Of a stretch of DNA of 64,000 nt, positions 25,416 to 39,743 are shown one piece after another; position 1 is the stretch's first letter, and each line of letters opens with the position of its first letter. Under the pieces are notes generated by a model, which saw only the letters and a list, made by a program, of their open reading frames with translations, did no database searches and had not been told where the DNA came from. The stretch is from Lampris incognitus (taxonomy: Eukaryota; Chordata; Actinopteri; Lampriformes; Lampridae), in NCBI RefSeq assembly GCF_029633865.1, contig NC_079220.1, forward strand, positions 60,132,077 through 60,196,076. Reading direction: 5' to 3'. The position numbers were made by a program, and so were the translations under genes.

Positions 25416-26000
25416 AACCCAACAGTAATTTCGGGGATAATTTCTTTAGTTTTTATCTTGAGAAATGTTTTTCTAAAGTGCGAGTCTCGCCACTCACCAT
25501 GATGAGCCTGGGGTTCTTCTCCCTGACCGCGAAGCAGGTACAGAGCAGTGGTTTAATCACTCACTCTGGGCTTTTGGTGACCGTTCAGTGTTGCTTTTAA
25601 GGAGTTATCAAGAGGAAGGAGCCTGTTCGGTGTGGTAAAAAGGAGGGGCAAAATGTAGAAATTCATCAATTTTATCTAAACCTACCCCTAAAACTTAGTC
25701 CTAACCCTAAAAACATGACAATTGTAGAAGTGCAATTCAATAAAAGAAATCCACTTGTATTGCTGCAAACCCCACCAACAACTTTTCAAGTTTAAAACGG
25801 GATAAACTAATCAAGAGGGAAGACAATGGGGGATCAAGTGTAAAGAATAAACGACCTCCAAATAGATCCTATACTCAATCGATCAAACTCTCTCCAAATT
25901 CGTAACCCTAAACCTGGGGGTATCTGTAAGCCAGTATTTGGGCATTGTTGAGGCGCCTGGTTGACATGTGTTGGCTCTGGCATTCAATTCTCTAACCCTT
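25416..26000 (+). repeat. B5 block, HOR-1
   Basis: Same divergent type as at 11,672. It ends at the CTCTAACCCTTACC stretch, where monomer sequence resumes with TTTCACTCGGAGAAGCC. Confidence 0.88.
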
Positions 26001-26298
26001 ACCTTTCACTCGGAGAAGCCTAGTATTTCCCATCAAAAATGCCATTGCCATGGTTGGCGTGGCTAACATGAAGAGTTAATCTCTGTTGCTGTGGGATTTT
26101 CTGCCTGAGCAGGTAAAACCTTTACCTTAACACAAACCCTACCCTTACGTGTTGAAAGAGCCGTATGTTGATTTTTATCCAAACCTTTCACACCGAGAAG
26201 CTCTGTACTTTCCATCAGAAATGCCATTGCAATGGTTAGCTTGGCACCGCCAAGACAGTCTCTGTTGCTATGGTATTCTTTGTGGGATTAATTCTTAG

Positions 26299-26451
26299 CA
26301 GAAGTCAAGCTAACCACGGCAATGGTATTTGATGGAAAATAATGTCACGGAGCTTAAGGTTTGGATATAATTAATGGATGGCTCTTTCTACATCTTTCTG
26401 TAAGGGTTGGGATAGGTTTAGTGTAAGAGTTTTATCTGCTCAGGCAGACAG
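26299..26451 (-). repeat. Inverted satellite monomer, HOR-1, after B5
   Basis: Starts 883 bp after the B5 start and lies just before the HOR boundary at 26,522. Confidence 0.9.
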
Positions 26452-26622
26452 TGTCTGCTGCTGTGGTATTCTCTGTGGAACTACTTTTGAGTAGGAAAAA
26501 CCCTCATTGTAACCCTACGCCAACCCTGGCCAAAAGATGTAGAAAGAGACCTCCATTAATTTTATCCAAAACTTTCATTTCGAGAAGCTCGGTACTTTCC
26601 ATCAGAAATGCAATTTCCATCA

Positions 26623-27303
26623 AATTATGCAAACCTAATCCTAACCAAAAGATTCAGAAGACTACACTTTCAGCGGTCATTTCTGTCGTTCTTGGCTTGA
26701 AAAATGTTTCTAAGTGTGAGTCCGCCACCCACGATGATGCGCTGCGGTGCTTCTTCCTGAGCATGAAGCAGGTACAGCGAAGTGATTTGATTACAAGCTC
26801 TGTGCTTTTGAGGCAGAGTGTGCTCTGAGTGGTAAAAGAAAAAAATTGAGAAAGCCATCAATTACTTTTATTTTAAACCTAACTCTAAAAACATTAACCT
26901 GCAATAGCAGTGAATTTCAATTAAAAAAAAAATCACTTATGCTCCAAACCCCATCAAGAACTTTTCAAGTTTAAATCAGGATAAACGGTGGATAATCTCA
27001 AGCTGTGTGCTTTTGAGGCAAGATGCATCCTCTGATTGGTAAAATGGAGAAATCTATCTATTTTATTGAAACATAACTCTAATAACAAACTGCCATAGCA
27101 GAGAACTTCAATTTTAAAAAAAAAAGGTTTATAATGCTCCAAACCTCACCAGCAATTTTTCAAGTTTAACACGGGATAAACTAATCAAAATACAGGACAG
27201 TGGCAGATCAGTTGTAAAGAAGAAAAAAATATCCAAATTGAACCCATCAATCTCTCCATAACTCTCATATTGGGGTATCGCTGAGCCAGTGCTTGGGCAC
27301 TGT
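26623..27303 (+). repeat. B1 block, HOR-2
   Basis: Offset of 13,743 bp from the HOR-1 copy. I saw no difference. Confidence 0.88.
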
Positions 27304-29167
27304 CCGCCTGAGCAGAAACACTTGACACTAAACTCAAACACTATGTCAACCGAAACATGTAGCAAGGACCATCCGTTGATTTATTTCCAAAACTTTTACT
27401 ACGAGAAGCTTGGTTCTTTCCTTCAGGAATGCAATTGGCGTGGTTAGCTTGGCTACTGCGACGAGTTGGTCTCTATTGCTGTGGTATTCTCTGTGCGATT
27501 GTCTGCCTGAGCTGATAAAACTCTTACCATAAGTGAAACATGTAGAAAGAGCCTTCCATTAATTTTATCCAAAACTTTCACTCCGAGAAGCTTGGTACTT
27601 TCCATCAGAAATGCCATTGCTGTGGTTAGTTTGGCTACTGCGAAGATTTGGTCTCTGTTGCTGTGGTATTCTCTGTGCGATTGTCTGCCTGAGCTGATAA
27701 AACCCTTAAACTAAGCGAAACATGGAAGGAGCCGTCCGTTAATTTTATCCAAGACTTTCACTCCGAGAAGCTTGGTACTTTCCATCAGAAATCCGATTGC
27801 CGTGGTTAGCCTGGCTACTGCGAAGAGTTAGTCTCTGTTGCTCTGAGATTGTTTGCCTGAGTAGATAAAACCCTTAACCAATCCCAAACCCTACGTCAAC
27901 CAAAACATGAAGAAAGTCATCAGTTAATTTGATCCAAAATTGACTACGAGAATTCGGTACTTTATTTCAAAATTGTCATTTCTGTGTTTAGCTTGGCTAC
28001 CGCGAAGTGGTAGTCTCTGTCGCTGTGGGATTGTCTGCCTGAGCAGGTAAAACACTGACCCTAACCCAACCCAAACATGTATGTAGAAAGAACCATCCGT
28101 TTATTTTACCCAAAACTATCGCAGCGACAAGCTCACTGCTCTCCGTCAGAAATGCCATTGCCGTGGTTGGCTTGGCTACCACGAACACTGTCTGGTACTG
28201 TGGTACTTCTATGGGATTATCCGGCTGAGCAGATAAAACCCTTTCTCTTAAGTGAAACATGTAGAAAGAGTCATCTGTTAATTTCATCCGGAACTATCAC
28301 TCCGAGAAGCTCGGTACTTTACATCAGAAATGACATTGTTGTGGTTAGTTTGGCTACTATGAAGAGTTAGACTCTGTTGCTGTGGTGTTCTCTGTTTGAT
28401 TGTCTACCTGAGCTGATAAAACACTTACCCTAAGCGAAACATGTAGAAGGAGCCGTCCATTAATTTTATTACAAGATTTTATTCTGAGCAGCTTGGTACA
28501 TTCCATCTGAAATACCATTACCGTGGTTAGCTTGTCTATCGAAGTTATTCTCTGTTGCAGTGGTATTCTCTGTAAGATTTTCTGCTTTAGCAGGTGAAAC
28601 CCTAACCCTATCCCAACCGAAACATCTAGAAAGAGCAATCCATTAATTTTATCTGAAACTATCACTCCATGTTCAGAAATGTTACTGCGAAGAGGTAGTC
28701 GCTGTTGATGTGGTATTGTCTGTTGTATTGTTTGCCTGAGCAGACAATACTCTTAGCCTAACTCATCCCTAAACGAAAGATGTAGAAAGGGCAATCTGTT
28801 AATTTTATCCAAACCTTTCAGTTGGAAAATCTCAGTATTTCCATCAGAAATGACTGTCATGGATAGCTTGGCTACTGCTAAGAGTTATTCTCTGTTGTCG
28901 TATTTTTTTGTGGGATTGTCTGACTGAGCAGATAAGCCCTAACCCAAACCTTATCTCAAGTGAAACATGTAGAAAGCTCTCTTTGTTCATTTTATGCAAA
29001 TCTTTTACTCTGAAAAGCTCAGTACTTTCCATCAGAAATGCCATTGCCATGGTTAGCTTGGCTACTGCGACGAGTTGGTGTCTTCCTGTGGTATTCTCTG
29101 TAGGATTGTGTGCCAGAGCAGATGAAACCCTTACCCTAACCCAAAGATATAGAGCCATGCGTTACGT

Positions 29168-29753
29168 TTAGCCAAACCTAATCCTATTTTCAGGGATAGG
29201 TTCTTTAGTTTTATCGTGAGAAATGTTTTTCTAAAGTGAGTCCTGCCACCCACGACGATGAGCTGGGGTACTTCTTCCTGAGCGCTAAGCGGGTACAGAG
29301 ACGTGGTTTAGTCACAAGCTCTATGCTTTAGATGATGTTCAATGTTCCTTTCATGGGAGCATCAAGAGAAGGGGCATGTTCTGAATGGTAAAACGGAAAA
29401 AAGTGCAGAAAATCATCAATTTGATCTAAACCTTAGTCTTAACTCTTAAAACATTAAATTGCAATTGCAGAAAAGTTCAATTAAAAAAAAAAACAAACAA
29501 AAAACACTTGCATTGTTTCAAACCCCACCAACAACTTTTCAAGTTTAAAACGGGATAAAGTAATCAAGATATAAGACAAAGGGAGATCAGTTATAACGAA
29601 TAAACACCCAATTTGCTCCTAGACTTAACCAATCTATCCATATCCCTAATCCTGGGTGTATTTCTAATCCAGCACTTGGGCATTGGCAGAGGTGCTCAGT
29701 TGACATGTGTTGGCTCTGGCATTCAATCCTAACCATAAAGTTAACCTAGTATT
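29168..29753 (+). repeat. B2 block, HOR-2
   Basis: Offset of 13,743 bp from the HOR-1 copy, with one base difference near its start (AACCTAATCC against AACTTAATCC). Confidence 0.88.
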
Positions 29754-30032
29754 TTCAATCTGAAATGCTGTTGCTGTGGTTAGCTTGGCTACTGCCAAGA
29801 GTTGGTCTCTGTTGCTGAGGGGTTTTCTGTGGGATTTGCTGCCTGAGCAGATAAAACCTTTACCCTAATACAAACCCAACTCAAACGTGTTGAAAGAGCC
29901 GTCTGTTAGTTTTATCCAAATCTTGCATACCGAGAAGCTCTGTACTTTCCATCAGAAATGCTATTGTTGGCTTGGCAACCTCCAAGACAGTCTCTGTTGC
30001 TATGGTATTATTTGTGGGATTAATTCTTAGCA

Positions 30033-30188
30033 GGAGCCAAGCTAACCACGGCAATGGTATTTCTGGTGGAATATTCTGAGTGTTTCGGAGCGTTTGGTTC
30101 AGATATAATTAGCGGCTGGCTCTTTCTACATGTTTTTGTAAGGGTTGGGATAGGTTTAGTATAAGGGTTTTATCTGCTTAGGCAGACA
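30033..30188 (-). repeat. Inverted satellite monomer, HOR-2, after B2
   Basis: Offset of 13,743 bp from the HOR-1 copy. Confidence 0.9.
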
Positions 30189-33100
30189 GTCTCTATTGCT
30201 GTTGTATTTCTGCGGGATTGTCTGCCTGAACAGATAAAACCCTTACCATAAGTGAAACATTTAGAAAGAGCCGTCCATTAATGTTATCCAAAACTGTCAC
30301 TCCGAGAAGCTTGGTACTTTCCATCAGGAATGCCATTGCCGTAGTTAGCTTGGGTACGACAAAGAGTTAGTCTCTGTTGCTGTGGTGTTCTCTGTGTGAT
30401 TGACTGCCTGAGCTGATAAAACCCTTATACTAACTGAAATATGTTGAGAGAGCCGTTCAGTAATTTTATTCAAAATTTTTACTACGAGTACCTCTAATTT
30501 CCATCATAAATGCCATTGCTGTGGTTAGCTTGGCTACAATGAAGAGTTAGTCTCTGTTGCTATGGTATTCTCTGTGCGATTATCTGCTTAAACAGGTAAC
30601 ACACTTGCCCTAACCCAACCAAAACATCTAAGAGCCATCCGTTAATTTTGTCCAAAACTCTCACTCCAAGATGCTCGGTTTTTCCTTCAAAAATGCCATT
30701 GCCATGGTTACCTTGGCTACCACGAAGAGTTAAGTCTCTGTCGCTGTTCTATTTCTGAGGGATTGTCCGCCTAAACAGATAAACCCATTACTCTAAGCGA
30801 AACATATAGAAAGCACTCCGTTTATTTCATCCAAAATTTTCAGTCGAAGGTCGGTTCTTTCCTTAAGAAATGCCATTGCGGTGGTTAGCTTCGCTACTGC
30901 AAAGAGTTGGTCTCTGTTGCTGTGGTATTCTCTGTGCGATTGTCTGCCTGAGCAGATAATGCCCTTACAACTAAGCGAAATATATAGAAAAAGCCGTCCA
31001 GTAATTTTATCCAAAACTTTTACTACGAGTAGCTTGGTACTTTCCATCAGAAATTCCATTTTCGTAGTTAGCTTGGCTACAATGAAGAGTTAGTCTCTGT
31101 TGCTGTTGTATTTCTGCGATTGTCTGCTTACACAGGTAACATACTTGACCTAACCCAACCAAAACATGTAGGAAGAGCCGTCCGTTAATTTTATGCAAAA
31201 CATTCAGCCCAAGAAGCTCGGTTCTTTGCTTCAGAAATTCCATTGCCGTGGTTAGCTTGGCTACCACGAAGAGTTGGTCTCTGTTGCTGTTGTATTTCTG
31301 AGGGATTGTCCGCCTAAATGGATAAAACGCTTACACTAAGCGAAATATGTAAAAACGCCGGGCATTAATTTTACCCAAATCTTTCCCTCCAAAAAGCTTG
31401 GTACTTTCCATCAGAAATGCCATTGCTGTGGTTAGCTTGGCTACCACGAAGAGAGTTAGTCTCTGTTGTTGTTGTTGTATTTCTGTGGGTTTGTCCGCCT
31501 GAACAGATAAAACCCTTACCGTAAGTGAAACATGTAGAAAGAGCCGTCCATTAATGTTATACAAAACTTTCACTCCGAGAAGCTTGGTACTTTCCATCAG
31601 GAATGCCATTGCTGTAGTTAGCTTGGCTACTACGAAGAGTTAGTCTCTGTTGCTGTGGTGTTCTCTGTGCGATTGTCTGCCTGAGCTGATAAAAACCCTT
31701 ATACTATGCGACACATGTAGAAAGAGCTGTCCAGTAATTTTATCCAAAGCTTTCACTCCGAGAATCTTGGTACTTTTCTTCAGTAATGCCATTGTCCTGG
31801 ATTGCTTGGCTACCACAAAGAGTTAGTCTCTGTTGCTGTTGTATTTCTGCGCGATTGTCCGACTGAACAGATAAAACCCTTACCATAAGTGAAACATGAA
31901 GAAAGAGCCGTCCAATAATGTTATCCAAAACTTTCACTTCGAGAAGCTTGGTACTTCCCATCAGGAATGCCATTTCCGTAGTAAGCCTGGCTACTACGAA
32001 GATTTAGTCTCTGTTGCTGTGGTGTTCTCTGTGCGATTGACTGCCTGAGCTGATAAAACACGAATGCTAAGCGAAACATGTACAAAGAGCTGTCCATTGA
32101 CGTTATCCAAAACTTTCACTCCGAGAAGCTTGGTACTTTCCATCCGAAATGCCATTCCTATGGTTAGCTTGGCTACTGCGAAGAGTTGGTGTCTGTTGCT
32201 ATGGTATTCTCTGTGCGATTGACTGCCTGAGCTGATGAAACCCTTACGCTAAGCGAAACATGTAGAAAGAGGCGTTCATTAATTTTATCCAAAACTTAGA
32301 CTCTGAGAAGCTTGGTACTTTCCATCAGTAATGCCATTGCTGTGTTGAGCTTGGCAACTACGAAGAGTTAGTCTCTGTTGCTGTGGTGTTCTCTGTGTAA
32401 TTGTCTGCCTAAGCTGATATAACCCTTACACTAAGCGAAATATGTGGAAAGAACTGTCCAGTAATTTTATCCAAAACTTTCACTCCGAGAATCTTGGTAC
32501 CTTCCCTCAGTAATGACATTGCCTTGGTTTGCTTCGCTACCATGAAGAGTTAGTCTCTGTTTCTATTGTGTTTCTGCGGGATTGTCCGACTGAATAGATA
32601 AAACCCTTACTATAAGTGAAATATGTAGAATAGCCTTTCATTAATTGTATCCAAAACTTTCACTGCAAGAAACTTGGTACGTTCCATCAGGAATGCCATT
32701 GCCGTAGTTAGCTTGGCTACTACGAAGAGTTAGTCTCTGTTGCTGTGGTGTTCTCTGTGTGATTGACTGCCTGAGCTGATAAAACGCTAAGCGAAACATG
32801 TAGAAAGAGCCATCCGTTTATTTTACCCAAAACTATTGCTGCGAGAAGCTTGCTACTCTCCATCAGAAATGCCATTGCCATGGTTGACTTGGCTACCAGC
32901 AAGACTGTCTGTTGCTGTGGTATTTCTTTGGGATTATCTGGCTGAGCAGATAAAACCCTTACTCTTACGTGAAACATGTAGAAAGAGTCGTCTGTTAATT
33001 TCATCCGGAACTATCACTCCGAGAAGCTCGGTACTTTCCATCAGACATGACTTTGCTGTGGTTAGTTTGGCTACTATGAAGAGTTTGTCTCTGTTGGTGT

Positions 33101-33378
33101 GGTATTTTCTTTGGGATTGTGTGGCTGAGCAGATAAAACCCTTAACCTAACCCAAATCCTACCTCAAGCGAAACATGTAGAAAGCACTGTCCGTTAATTT
33201 TATGCAAAGCTTTTACTCTGAGAAGCTCTCTACTTTCCATCAGAAATACCATTGCTGTGGTTGGCTTGGCTACTGCGACGAGTTGGTCTCTATTGCTGTG
33301 GTATTGTCTGCCAGAGCAGATAAAACTCTTACCCCAACCGTAACCGAAAGATATGGAGCCATCCATTGAGTTTATCAA

Positions 33379-33988
33379 AATCTAATACTAAGTTCGGGGA
33401 TAATTTCTTTAGTTTTCATCTTGAGAAATGTTTTTCTAAAGTGCGAGTCCCGCCACCCACCATGATGAGCTGGGGTGCTTCTTCCTGAGCGCTAAGCGGG
33501 TACAGAGAAGTTGTTTAATCACAAGCTCTGTGCTTTAGATGACGTTCAATGTTCCTTTTATGGGAGCATCAAGAGAAGGGGCATGTTCTGAGTGGTAAAA
33601 AGGAAAAAAAGTGCAGAAATTCATCAATTTGATCTAACCCTAAACCTTACTCTTAACTCTTAAAACATTAAATTGTAATTGCAGAAAAGTTCAATTTGAA
33701 AAAAAAACAAAACAAACAAACGACAAACACTTGTATTGTTCCAAACCCCACCAACAACCTTTCAAGTTTAAAACGGGATAAAGTAATCAAGATATAAGAC
33801 TGGGAGATCAGTTGTAATGAATAAACACCCAAATTGCCCCCAGACTTAACCAATCAAACTCTATCCATATCCCTAACCCGAATCCTGGGGGTATTTCTAA
33901 TCCAGCACTTGGGCATTGGCGGAGGTGCTCAGTTGACATGTGTTGGCTCTGGCATTCAACCCTAACCATAAAGTTAACCTAGTATGTT
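33379..33988 (+). repeat. B3 block, HOR-2
   Basis: Keeps both B3 marker bases (AGTTTTCATC and CATTCAACCC). Confidence 0.88.
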
Positions 33989-34272
33989 CAGTGTGAAATG
34001 CCGGAGCCGTGGTTAGTTTGGCTACCGCGAAGAGTTGGTCTCTTGCTGTGGGGTTTTCTGTGGGATTTGCTGCCTGAGCAGGTAGAACCTCTACCCTAAT
34101 ACAAACCCCAACCCAAACGTGTTGAAAGAGCCGTCTGTTAATTTTATCCAAATTTTGCATTCCGAGAAGCTCTGTACTTCGCATCAGAAATGCCACTGCA
34201 GTGATTAGTTTGGCAACCGCCAAGACAGTCTCTGTTGCTATGGTATTATTTGTGGGATTAATTCTTAGCAGG

Positions 34273-34426
34273 AGCCAAGCTAACCACGGCAATGGTATTT
34301 CTGGTGGAAGATACGGAGTGTTTCGGAGCTTGTGGTTCGGATATAATTGGCGGCTGGCTCTTTCTACATGTTTTTGTAAGGGTTGGGATAGGTTTAGTAT
34401 AAGGGTTTTATCTGCTTAGGCAGACA
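34273..34426 (-). repeat. Inverted satellite monomer, HOR-2, after B3
   Basis: Offset of 13,743 bp from the HOR-1 copy, with one difference (GGCGGCTGGC against GGCGGTTGGC). Confidence 0.9.
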
Positions 34427-36253
34427 GTCTCTGTTGCTGTTGTATTTCTGCGGGATTGTCCGCCTGAACAGATAAAACCCTTACCATAAGTGAAACATGT
34501 AGAAATCGCGTCCATTAATGTTAACCAAAACTTTCACTCCGAGAAGCTTGGTACTTTCCATCAGGAATGCCATTGCCGTAGTTAGCTTGGCTACTACAAA
34601 GAGTTTTTCTCTGTTGCTGTGGTATGTTCTGTGCAATTGACTGCCTGAGCTGATAAAACCCTTACAATTAAGCGAAATATGTAGACGGAGTCGTCCATTA
34701 ATTTCATCCAAAACTATTACTCCATGGCTACTGCGAAGAGTTTGACTTTGTTGCTCTGGTATTCTCTGTGTGATTGTTTGGCTGATAAAACCCTTACAAC
34801 TAAGCGAAAAATGTAGAAAGAGCCGTCCATTAATTTTATCTAAAACGTATACTCTGAGAGGTTTGGTACTTTCCATCAGAAATGCCATTGCCGTGGTTAG
34901 CTTGGCTACCACGAAGAGTTGGTCTCTGTTGCTGTTGTAATATCTGCGGGATTGTCCGCCTGAACAGATAAAATCCTTACTATAAATGAAACATTTAGAA
35001 AGAGCCGTCCATTAATGTTATCCAAAACTTTCACTCCGAGAAGCTTGGTAATTTCCATCAGTAATGCCATTTGCTGTAGTTAGCTTGGCTACTACGAAGA
35101 GTTAGTCTCTGTTGCTGTGGTATTCTCTGTGCGATTGTTTGCCTGAGCTGATAAAACCCTTACGCTAAGTGAAACATGTAGAAACAGCCTCCGTGACATT
35201 TTTTTTCCGAAACTGTCACTCAAAAAGTCGGTACTTGAGAAGAGCAGTGCCATTGCTGTATTTAGCTTGGTTACGATGAAGTTAGTCTCTGTTGCTGTGG
35301 GATTGTCTGCCTGAGCGGGTAAAACACTTATGCTAACTAAAACGAAACGTTGTAGAAAGAGCTTACGTCAGTAAGATCCAAAACTGTCACTCCGAGAAGC
35401 TGGGTACTTTCCATCAGAAATGCCATTGCCGTGGCGAGCTTTGCTACTACGAAGGGTTAGTCTCTGTTGCTGTGAGTTTTCCTGAGCTGATAAAACCCTC
35501 AACCAAAACATGAAGAAAGTCAGTTAGTTTGATCTAAAATTTCGAGTACGAATAAGTCGGTACTTAATTTCTGAATTTTCCTTGCTGTGTTTAGCTTGGC
35601 TACCGTGAAGTGTTAGTCTCTGTTTCTGTGCTATTTTGTGTGGGATTGTCTGCCTGAGCAGGTAAAGCACTTACACTAAACCAACTGAAACATGTAGAAA
35701 GAGCCATCCGTTTATTTTAACCAAAGCTATCGCTGTGAGAAGCTTGCTACTCTCCATCAGAAACGCCATTGGCTACCACCAAGACTGTCTGTTGCTGTGG
35801 TATTTTTTGGGGTTATCTGGCTGAGCAGATAAAACCCTTACTCTTACGTGAAACATGTAGAAAGAGTCGTCTGTTAATTTCATCCGGAACTATCACTCCG
35901 AGAAGCTCGGTACTTTCCATCAGACATGACTTTGCTGTGGTTTGGCTACTATGAAGAGTTTGTCTCTGTTGGTGTGGTATTTTCTTTGGGATTGTGTGGC
36001 TGAGCAGATAAAACCCTTAACCTAACCCAAATCCTACCTCAAGCGAAATATGTAGAAAGCACTGTCCGTTAATTTTATGCAAAGCTTTTACTCTGAGAAG
36101 CTCTCTACTTTCCATCAGAAATACCATTGCTGTGGTTGGCTTGGCTACTGCGACGAGTTGGTCTCTATTGCTGTGGTATTGTCTGCCAGAGCAGATAAAA
36201 CTCTTACCCCAACGGTAACCGAAAGATATGGAGCCATCCATTGAGTTTATCAA

Positions 36254-36863
36254 AATCTAATACTAAGTTCGGGGATAATTTCTTTAGTTTTTATCTTGAG
36301 AAATGTTTTTCTAAAGTGCGAGTCCCGCCACCCACCATGATGAGCTGGGGTGCTTCTTCCTGAGCGCTAAGCGGGTACAGAGAAGTTGTTTAATCACAAG
36401 CTCTGTGCTTTAGATGACGTTCAATGTTCCTTTTATGGGAGCATCAAGAGAAGGGGCATGTTCTGAGTGGTAAAAAGGAAAAAAAGTGCAGAAATTCATC
36501 AATTTGATCTAACCCTAAACCTTACTCTTAACTCTTAAAACATTAAATTGTAATTGCAGAAAAGTTCAATTTGAAAAAAAAACAAAACAAACAAACGACA
36601 AACACTTGTATTGTTCCAAACCCCACCAACAACCTTTCAAGTTTAAAACGGGATAAAGTAATCAAGATATAAGACTGGGAGATCAGTTGTAATGAATAAA
36701 CACCCAAATTGCCCCCAGACTTAACCAATCAAACTCTATCCATATCCCTAACCCGAATCCTGGGGGTATTTCTAATCCAGCACTTGGGCATTGGCGGAGG
36801 TGCTCAGTTGACATGTGTTGGCTCTGGCATTCAATCCTAACCATAAAGTTAACCTAGTATGTT
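36254..36863 (+). repeat. B4 block, HOR-2
   Basis: Matches the HOR-1 B4 block. I saw no difference. Confidence 0.88.
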
Positions 36864-37147
36864 CAGTGTGAAATGCCGGAGCCGTGGTTAGCTTGGCTAC
36901 CGCGAAGAGTTGGTCTCTTGCTGTGGGGTTTTCTGTGGGATTTGCTGCCTGAGCAGGTAGAACCTCTACCCTAATACAAACCCCAACCCAAACGTGTTGA
37001 AAGAGCCGTCTGTTAATTGTATCCAAATTTTGCATACCGAGAAGCTCTGTACTTCGCATCAGAAATGCCACTGCAGTGATTAGTTTGGCAACCGCCAAGA
37101 CGGTCTCTGTTGCTATGGTATTATTTGTGGGATTAATTCTTAGCAGG

Positions 37148-37300
37148 AGCCAAGCTAACCACGGCAATGGTATTTCTGGTGGAAGATACGGAGTGTTTCG
37201 GAGCTTGTGGTTCGGATATAATTGGCGGCTGGCTCTTTCTACATGTTTTTGTAAGGGTTGGGATAGGTTTAGTATAAGGGTTTTATCTGCTTAGGCAGAC
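37148..37300 (-). repeat. Inverted satellite monomer, HOR-2, after B4
   Basis: Offset of 13,743 bp from the HOR-1 copy. I saw no difference. Confidence 0.9.
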
Positions 37301-39158
37301 ACTCTGTTGCTGTTGTATTTCTGCGGGATTGTCCGCCTGAACAGATAAAACCCTTACCATAAGTGAAACATGTAGAAAGACGCGTCCATTAATGTTAACC
37401 AAAACTTTCACTCCGAGAAGCTTGGTACTTTCCATCAGGAATGCCATTGCCGTAGTTAGCTTGGCTACTACAAAGAGTTTTTCTCTGTTGCTGTGGTATG
37501 TTCTGTGCAATTGACTGCCTGAGCTGATAAAACCCTTACAATTAAGCGAAATATGTAGACGGAGTCGTCCATTAATTTCATCCAAAACTATTACTCCATG
37601 GCTACTGCGAAGAGTTTGACTTTGTTGCTCTGGTATTCTCTGTGTGATTGTTTGGCTGATAAAACCCTTACAACTAAGCGAAAAATGTAGAAAGAGCCGT
37701 CCATTAATTTTATCTAAAACGTATACTCTGAGAGGTTTGGTACTTTCCATCAGAAATGCCATTGCCGTGGTTAGCTTGGCTACCACGAAGAGTTGGTCTC
37801 TGTTGCTATTGTAATATCTGCGGGATTGTCCGCCTGAACAGATAAAATCCTTACTATAAATGAAACATTTAGAAAGAGCCGTCCATTAATGTTATCCAAA
37901 ACTTTCACTCCGAGAAGCTTGGTAATTTCCATCAGTAATGCCATTTGCTGTAGTTAGCTTGGCTACTACGAAGAGTTAGTCTCTGTTGCTGTGGTATTCT
38001 CTGTGCGATTGTCTGCCTGAGTTGATAAAACCCTTACGCTAAGTGAAACATGTAGAAACAGCCTCCGTGACATTTTTTTCCGAAACTGTCAATCAGAAAG
38101 TCGGTACTTGAGAAGAGCAGTGCCATTGCTGTATTTAGCTTGGTTACGATGAAGTTAGTCTCTGTTGCTGTGGGATTGTCTGCCTGAGCAGGTAAAACAC
38201 TTATGCTAACTAAAACGAAACGTTGTAGAAAGAGCTTGCGTCAGTAAGATCCAAAACTGTCACTCCGAGAAGCTGGGTACTTTCCATCAGAAATGCCATT
38301 GCCGTGGCGAGCTTTGCTACTGCGAAGGGTTAGTCTCTGTTGCTGTGAGATAGTTTTCATGAGCTGATAAAACCCTCAACCAAAACATGAAGAAAGTCAG
38401 TTAGTTTGATCTAAAATTTCGAGTACGAATAAGTCGGTACTTAATTTCTGAATTTTCCTTGCTGTGTTTAGCTTGGCTACCGTGAAGTGTTAGTCTCTGT
38501 TGCTTTGATATTCTGTGTGGGATTGTCTGCCTGAGCAGGTAAAACAATTACCCTAAACCAACCGAAACGTAGAAAGAGCCATCCGTTTATTTTACCCAAA
38601 ACTATCGCTGCGAGAAGCTTGCTACTCTCCATCAGAAATGCCATTGCCATGGTTGGCTTGGCTACCACCAAGACTGTCTGTTGCTGTGGTATTTCTTTGG
38701 GATTATCTCGCTGAGCAGATAAAATCCTTACTCTTACGTGAAACATGTAGAAAGAGTCGTCTGTTAATTTCATCCGGAACTATCACTCCGAGAAGCTCGG
38801 TACTTTCCATCAGAAATGACTTTGCTGTGGTTAGTTAGGCTACTCTGAAGAGTTAGTCTCTGTTGGTGTGGTATTTTCTTTGGGTTTTTGTGGCTGAGCA
38901 GATAAAACCCTTAACCTAACCCAAATCCTACCTCAAGCAAACATGTAGAAAGCGCTGTCCGTTAATTTTATGCGAAACTTTTACTCTGAGAAGCTCTCTA
39001 CTTTCCATCAGAAATACCATTGTCGTGGTTAGCTTGGCTACTGCGACGAGTTGGTCTCTATTGCTGTGGTATTGTCTGTAGGATTGTCTGCCAGAGCATA
39101 TAAAACTCTTACCCCAACCGTAACCGAAAGGTATAGAGCCATCCATTGAGTTTATCAA

Positions 39159-39743
39159 AACCCAACAGTAATTTCGGGGATAATTTCTTTAGTTTTTATC
39201 TTGAGAAATGTTTTTCTAAAGTGCGAGTCTCGCCACTCACCATGATGAGCCTGGGGTTCTTCTCCCTGACCGCGAAGCAGGTACAGAGCAGTGGTTTAAT
39301 CACTCACTCTGGGCTTTTGGTGACCGTTCAGTGTTGCTTTTAAGGAGTTATCAAGAGGAAGGAGCCTGTTCGGTGTGGTAAAAAGGAGGGGCAAAATGTA
39401 GAAATTCATCAATTTTATCTAAACCTACCCCTAAAACTTAGTCCTAACCCTAAAAACATGACAATTGTAGAAGTGCAATTCAATAAAAGAAATCCACTTG
39501 TATTGCTGCAAACCCCACCAACAACTTTTCAAGTTTAAAACGGGATAAACTAATCAAGAGGGAAGACAATGGGGGATCAAGTGTAAAGAATAAACGACCT
39601 CCAAATAGATCCTATACTCAATCGATCAAACTCTCTCCAAATTCGTAACCCTAAACCTGGGGGTATCTGTAAGCCAGTATTTGGGCATTGTTGAGGCGCC
39701 TGGTTGACATGTGTTGGCTCTGGCATTCAATTCTCTAACCCTT
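39159..39743 (+). repeat. B5 block, HOR-2
   Basis: Matches the HOR-1 B5 block. This is the copy whose middle corresponds to the right side of the HOR-3 deletion. Confidence 0.88.

Larger units (their letters stand above)
12779..26521 (+). repeat. HOR-1: full-length 13,743-bp higher-order repeat copy
   Basis: Contains in order: the B1 segment (12,779-14,329), the B2 segment (14,330-19,050), the B3 segment (19,051-21,944), the B4 segment (21,945-24,821) and the B5 segment (24,822-26,521). The last four begin with the same kind of monomer (..AGAACCATCCGTTTATTTTA or ..AGAGCCATCCGTTTATTTTA) and each holds one B block and one inverted monomer. This is the best copy to use as reference. Confidence 0.95.
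24822..26521 (+). repeat. B5 segment in HOR-1 (third, shortened sub-repeat)
   Basis: Starts like the B3 and B4 units (monomer with CCGTTTATTTTACCC). Its B block is the most divergent of the three (TCTCGCCACTCACC in place of TCCCGCCACCCACC). It is followed by an inverted monomer at 26,299 and then directly by the next HOR at 26,522, so the tail of the 2.9-kb unit is missing. Confidence 0.8.
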